Source: Desulfuromonadales bacterium
Lineage (GTDB): Bacteria > Desulfobacterota > Desulfuromonadia > Desulfuromonadales > UBA2294
Length of the DNA stretch: 9,774 bases
Reading direction: 5' to 3'
Assembly (NCBI GenBank): GCA_014859615.1
Contig: JACUTX010000080.1
Coordinates: 1-9,774, forward strand
A program made the position numbers and the translations under genes. The notes beneath the pieces were generated by a model. The model ran no database searches. It was not told the origin of the DNA and saw nothing but the letters and a program-made list of their open reading frames with translations. Below, piece by piece: positions 7,459-9,774 of the stretch (position 1 is its first letter; every line of letters starts with the position of its first letter).

Positions 7459-8145
7459 ATGCCAATCAAGACGCGACTCACAACCTGCCGAAACAGACTC
7501 TATCTGGCTCTTGCAGCGCTTCTGCTGATCGTCTCCTGCACCCCCCCCCTCCCGCCTGCCGACCCCACGCGCGCGGCGCAGCTGCGCAATGAAGGGCTCA
7601 AATTCGAGCTCAGAAATGACTTTACCGCGGCAACCCGTCATTACATGGAAGCAACACGCTACGATCCACACAACAGCAGCGGCTATCTGAAACTGGCAGA
7701 ATTTCAGGAAGCGGACGAGAATCCGCAGGCAGCCTTTAAGACCTACGACCGAGCCTTGAATTTTCTCCCAAAGAGCGATCCCGAGCGTGAATTTATCCTC
7801 TACCGCTCCGCCCTTCTTCTCGCCGGTAAACTCAACCAGGCCCATATCGCCCAAAAGCGTCTGGGACAACTCAGCAGTCCCGTCTTCCAGAGTGACCTCG
7901 CCGGAGTCATCGACCTGCACCAGAACGAATTGAGACCGGCCCTCAAGCAGTTCCAGTCAGCCCTGAAGCACGATATGACAGATGATCAATTTGCCCGGAT
8001 CTATTTCCATGTTTCCCAGGCCTACGATCAACTCGGCGATGAAGCACACAGCCGGCAAGCGCTGCTGATCGCTGTCCAAAAGGCGACCTCCCGTGATCTC
8101 AAAGAAGAGATCAGACACTTTTTTGAAGCGATGTTGACCCGATAG
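7459..8145 (+). CDS. TPR-repeat lipoprotein of unknown function
   Basis: The 228-aa product begins with a basic n-region (KTRLTTCRNR), a hydrophobic stretch at 14-25 and a lipobox IVSC, giving lipidated Cys27; the following Thr28 is not an inner-membrane retention signal, so the outer membrane is likely. Then comes a proline-rich linker and helical repeats of TPR type: about 38-70 (ending EATRYDP), 72-105 (Gly/Leu/Ala pattern, YDRAL), 147-173 (FQSAL) and 178-210 (YFHVSQAYDQLGD). Such proteins are usually protein-interaction adaptors; the partner cannot be read from sequence. The only in-frame ATG that keeps the signal peptide is at 7459, yet its best ribosome match, GAGG at 7453-7456, sits only 2 nt away and a strong hairpin ends 11 nt upstream, so initiation may be weak or controlled. 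Nine consecutive C (7541-7549) follow directly after the lipobox Cys codon and its A. Confidence 0.85.
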   Translation: MPIKTRLTTCRNRLYLALAALLLIVSCTPPLPPADPTRAAQLRNEGLKFELRNDFTAATRHYMEATRYDPHNSSGYLKLAEFQEADENPQAAFKTYDRALNFLPKSDPEREFILYRSALLLAGKLNQAHIAQKRLGQLSSPVFQSDLAGVIDLHQNELRPALKQFQSALKHDMTDDQFARIYFHVSQAYDQLGDEAHSRQALLIAVQKATSRDLKEEIRHFFEAMLTR

Positions 8146-8223
8146 CTCTCTATTTGCGTAAACTTGACTCCGGCCAGGCAACGCCTCCTCGCTTCTCTTT
8201 TTGTTTTCGTACCGATTGGCCTG

Positions 8224-8232
8224 TGCTATGGT
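8224..8232 (+). promoter_or_regulatory. Possible extended -10 promoter before the purine permease gene
   Basis: TGC-TATGGT at 8224-8232 is an extended -10 type element (4 of 6 in the hexamer plus TG). No good -35 lies 16-18 nt upstream; TTTTCG at 8204-8209 is the phase-correct hexamer. A start near 8239 would give a leader of about 22 nt, too short for a riboswitch. The rest of the 116-nt gap (8146-8261) holds a pyrimidine-rich stretch but no convincing terminator. Confidence 0.3.
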
Positions 8233-8246
8233 ATGCCAATTTTTTA

Positions 8247-8253
8247 AAAGGAG
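8247..8253 (+). promoter_or_regulatory. Ribosome-binding site that sets the permease start
   Basis: AAAGGAG lies 8 nt before the ATG at 8262, the best Shine-Dalgarno match on this strand of the window. It decides the start against the 36-codon longer open frame beginning at 8154, whose extra sequence is not hydrophobic or family-like. Confidence 0.85.
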
Positions 8254-8261
8254 AGCTTTTC

Positions 8262-9548
8262 ATGCTGGATAAATTTTTCAAGCTGAGCCAAAGGGGGACC
8301 AATCCTCGTACCGAAGCGATTGCCGGCATCACTACCTTTTTAACCGCCGGCTACATCATCTTTGTCAATCCAGCCATCTTGTCTGATGCAGGTATGGACA
8401 AAGGGGCTCTGATTACCGTCACCTGTCTGGTTACTTTTCTGGCCACCATGCTGATGGCGCTCTGGGCCAATGCCCCTTTGATGATGGCCCCTGGCATGGG
8501 ACTCAATGCGTTTTTTACCTACACCCTCGTCCTCGGCCACGGCCTCGCCTGGCAAACCGCCCTCGGTGTTGTTTTCCTCTCCGGTCTCTTCTTTCTGGTT
8601 CTGACCCTGGTCGGACTGCGCGAACGCATTGTCCGTGCTATTCCAGTCTCTTTACGCCTGGCTGCGTCGGTCGGTATCGGCCTGTTTATCGCCTTTATCG
8701 GCCTGAAAAATCTCGGTCTAATCACCCAAAGCCCGGCGACCCTCGTCCAGTTAGGTGAGCTGTCCGGAACGGTTCTGGTCGGACTTATCGGTCTGCTTTT
8801 GATCGCAATCCTTGAATCGTGCAAGATTCGCGGCTCGATACTGATCGGCGTCGTTGCCACAACCATCATCGGAATGCTGTTCGGCTTCGCCCCCTTCCCC
8901 GACGCCATTATCGCACTCCCCCCTTCTATGGCTCCGATCGCCTTTCAGCTCGACATTCCGGGGGCGCTTAAATTTTCCCTCTGGGCCAGCATCTTCTCCT
9001 TCATGTTTGTCGATCTGTTCGATAGCCTCGGCACCCTGCTCGCCGTCTGTCGTGAAGCCGGTATAGAAGAGAAGAACGGCAGCATTCCGGCTCTGCCGAA
9101 GATGCTGACCGCCGATGCGGTCGCGACGGTCGGTGGTGCGCTGCTCGGGACCAGCACGACGACGACCTACATTGAATCGGCGGCTGGCGTCGCCGATGGC
9201 GGCCGAACCGGACTGACCAGTCTGGTGACAGCCTCCCTGTTTTTGGTTGCCGCCTTCTTTACCCCTTTGGTCGGAGCTGTGCCACCCTTCGCTACGGCTC
9301 CGGCGCTGATTATTGTCGGCATCTTTATGTTGCGCACTGTTTCGCAGATCGATTTCTACAAATTTGAAGAGGCGCTCCCATCGTTTCTGACTCTGATTTT
9401 GATGCCATTGACATTTTCAATCGCCACCGGCCTCGCCTTCGGCTTCAGCTCTTATGTCCTGATAAAACTTCTGCGCGGGGAGATCAGACAATGCGATCCG
9501 GTTCTGATCGCTATCGCTCTGTTCTCTTTGATCAGTCTGTCCATTTAG
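8262..9548 (+). CDS. AzgA/PbuG-type (NCS2-related) purine permease
   Basis: Inner-membrane proton-coupled transporter of the hypoxanthine/guanine/adenine group; the exact substrate is not readable from sequence. The 428-aa product is mostly hydrophobic with about 12-14 predicted membrane segments. Family-like motifs are MAPGMGLNAFFTY at 75-87, FMFVDLFDSLGTLLAV at 247-262 with acidic Asp251 and Asp254, and GTSTTTTYIESAAGVADGG at 296-314, which together are characteristic of the AzgA/GhxP/PbuG subgroup and unlike the UraA/XanQ branch. Length agrees with the subgroup (about 430-450 aa). The start is fixed by an excellent ribosome site. Lying two genes after purC, it fits a purine salvage role that could complement de novo synthesis. 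I saw no purine riboswitch in the short leader, so control of the gene is unclear. Confidence 0.93.
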   Translation: MLDKFFKLSQRGTNPRTEAIAGITTFLTAGYIIFVNPAILSDAGMDKGALITVTCLVTFLATMLMALWANAPLMMAPGMGLNAFFTYTLVLGHGLAWQTALGVVFLSGLFFLVLTLVGLRERIVRAIPVSLRLAASVGIGLFIAFIGLKNLGLITQSPATLVQLGELSGTVLVGLIGLLLIAILESCKIRGSILIGVVATTIIGMLFGFAPFPDAIIALPPSMAPIAFQLDIPGALKFSLWASIFSFMFVDLFDSLGTLLAVCREAGIEEKNGSIPALPKMLTADAVATVGGALLGTSTTTTYIESAAGVADGGRTGLTSLVTASLFLVAAFFTPLVGAVPPFATAPALIIVGIFMLRTVSQIDFYKFEEALPSFLTLILMPLTFSIATGLAFGFSSYVLIKLLRGEIRQCDPVLIAIALFSLISLSI

Positions 9549-9569
9549 CCGCCCTTGTCGCTATTCACA

Positions 9570-9647
9570 TCAAGGGAAAAGGCTGAACTTCTCGACATAA
9601 TTCAGACGCGCTTCACCACGAATCGTGCCGGCACAATGAGGACACAA
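9570..9647 (-). other. Very short CxxC reading frame, possible unannotated mini-protein or gene remnant
   Basis: The minus strand between the permease end and the tRNA promoter reads CPHCAGTIRGEARLNYVEKF followed by SLFP and a stop (TGA at 9572-9570). The peptide looks protein-like: a CPHC knuckle followed by a balanced mix of residues. The frame is open upstream to a TAG inside the tRNA leader/acceptor region but has no ATG; TTG at 9647-9645 is the only reasonable start and has no ribosome site. A complete zinc ribbon needs a second CxxC, which is missing. It could be a real mini-protein, a decayed gene end or chance. Confidence 0.2.
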
Positions 9648-9652
9648 TTCTA

Positions 9653-9681
9653 TTGACAGCAGATAATCAACTTGATATAAG
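9653..9681 (+). promoter_or_regulatory. Strong sigma-70-type promoter of tRNA-Ala
   Basis: Perfect -35 TTGACA (9653-9658), exactly 17 nt spacer, and -10 TATAAG (9676-9681, 5 of 6), with TG at 9673-9674 making it also an extended -10. Transcription should start around 9687-9690, leaving only a 5-8 nt leader before the mature tRNA 5' end. The best promoter in the window, as expected for a stable RNA gene. Confidence 0.88.
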
Positions 9682-9694
9682 TACGACTCTTTTC

Positions 9695-9770
<76 letters not shown>

Positions 9771-9774
9771 AAAA

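Noticed and set aside
8154..8261. Longer permease start giving 464 aa
   Set aside because: The excellent AAAGGAG site sits right before the ATG at 8262, and the added residues do not resemble the family.
8146..8261. Purine riboswitch or terminator before the permease
   Set aside because: I found no purine-aptamer core or paired arms; the only stem (AGGC/GCCT around 8177-8187) is four base pairs. TTGACT at 8164 has no matching -10.
9625..9634. Palindrome GTGCCGGCAC as an operator
   Set aside because: It is a single 10-bp GC-rich palindrome that also codes within the CxxC reading frame; no second copy or link to a promoter was seen.

Overview
The window reads as ordinary chromosomal housekeeping DNA from a Gram-negative bacterium. 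Gene content and protein style (mreBCD-mrdA cell-shape cluster, PpiD-type periplasmic chaperone, long-form PurC, lipid-anchored TPR protein, AzgA/PbuG-type purine permease) fit the Desulfuromonadales/Geobacterales or a related group. That placement is an inference from gene content, not the result of a search. I see no insertion sequence, phage gene, CRISPR array or toxin-antitoxin pair, and almost all of the sequence is explained by conserved genes.

Left part, minus strand (1-4384): an elongasome operon read right to left, mreB (4384-3341), mreC (3243-2425), mreD (2425-1898) and mrdA/PBP2 (1908 to beyond base 1). mreC/mreD overlap by 1 nt and mreD/mrdA by 11 nt, which suggests translational coupling. 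mreB is separated from mreC by 97 nt holding a near-ideal intrinsic terminator (11-bp stem followed by eight T on the minus strand). It probably acts as an attenuator, giving more MreB than MreC/MreD/PBP2. PBP2 is open at the window edge after 636 codons; rodA would be a reasonable next gene but is not visible.

Middle (4385-4572): a 188-nt divergent intergenic region with overlapping candidate promoters for mreB (minus) and for the ppiD-purC unit (plus), plus three CTAACA motifs.

Right part, plus strand (4573-9774): ppiD-like chaperone/PPIase, purC (ATGA overlap with ppiD), a 55-nt gap with a strong 10-bp hairpin, a TPR lipoprotein gene, a 116-nt gap with a possible promoter, a purine (xanthine/uracil/guanine-type) permease gene, and then tRNA-Ala(GGC) with a very good sigma-70-type promoter. 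purC and the permease link this side to purine supply, one by synthesis and the other by uptake. PpiD and the lipoprotein are envelope proteins, as are the products of the divergent mre operon.

Points that deserve a second look are modest: a Cys/Cys/His/Cys version of the PBP2 zinc site, a PpiD that keeps the canonical parvulin residues, two 9-C tracts at the same codon phase in ppiD and the lipoprotein gene, the mreB-mreC attenuator, the purC-TPR hairpin, and a tiny CxxC reading frame opposite the tRNA leader. I found no convincing previously undescribed multi-gene system.
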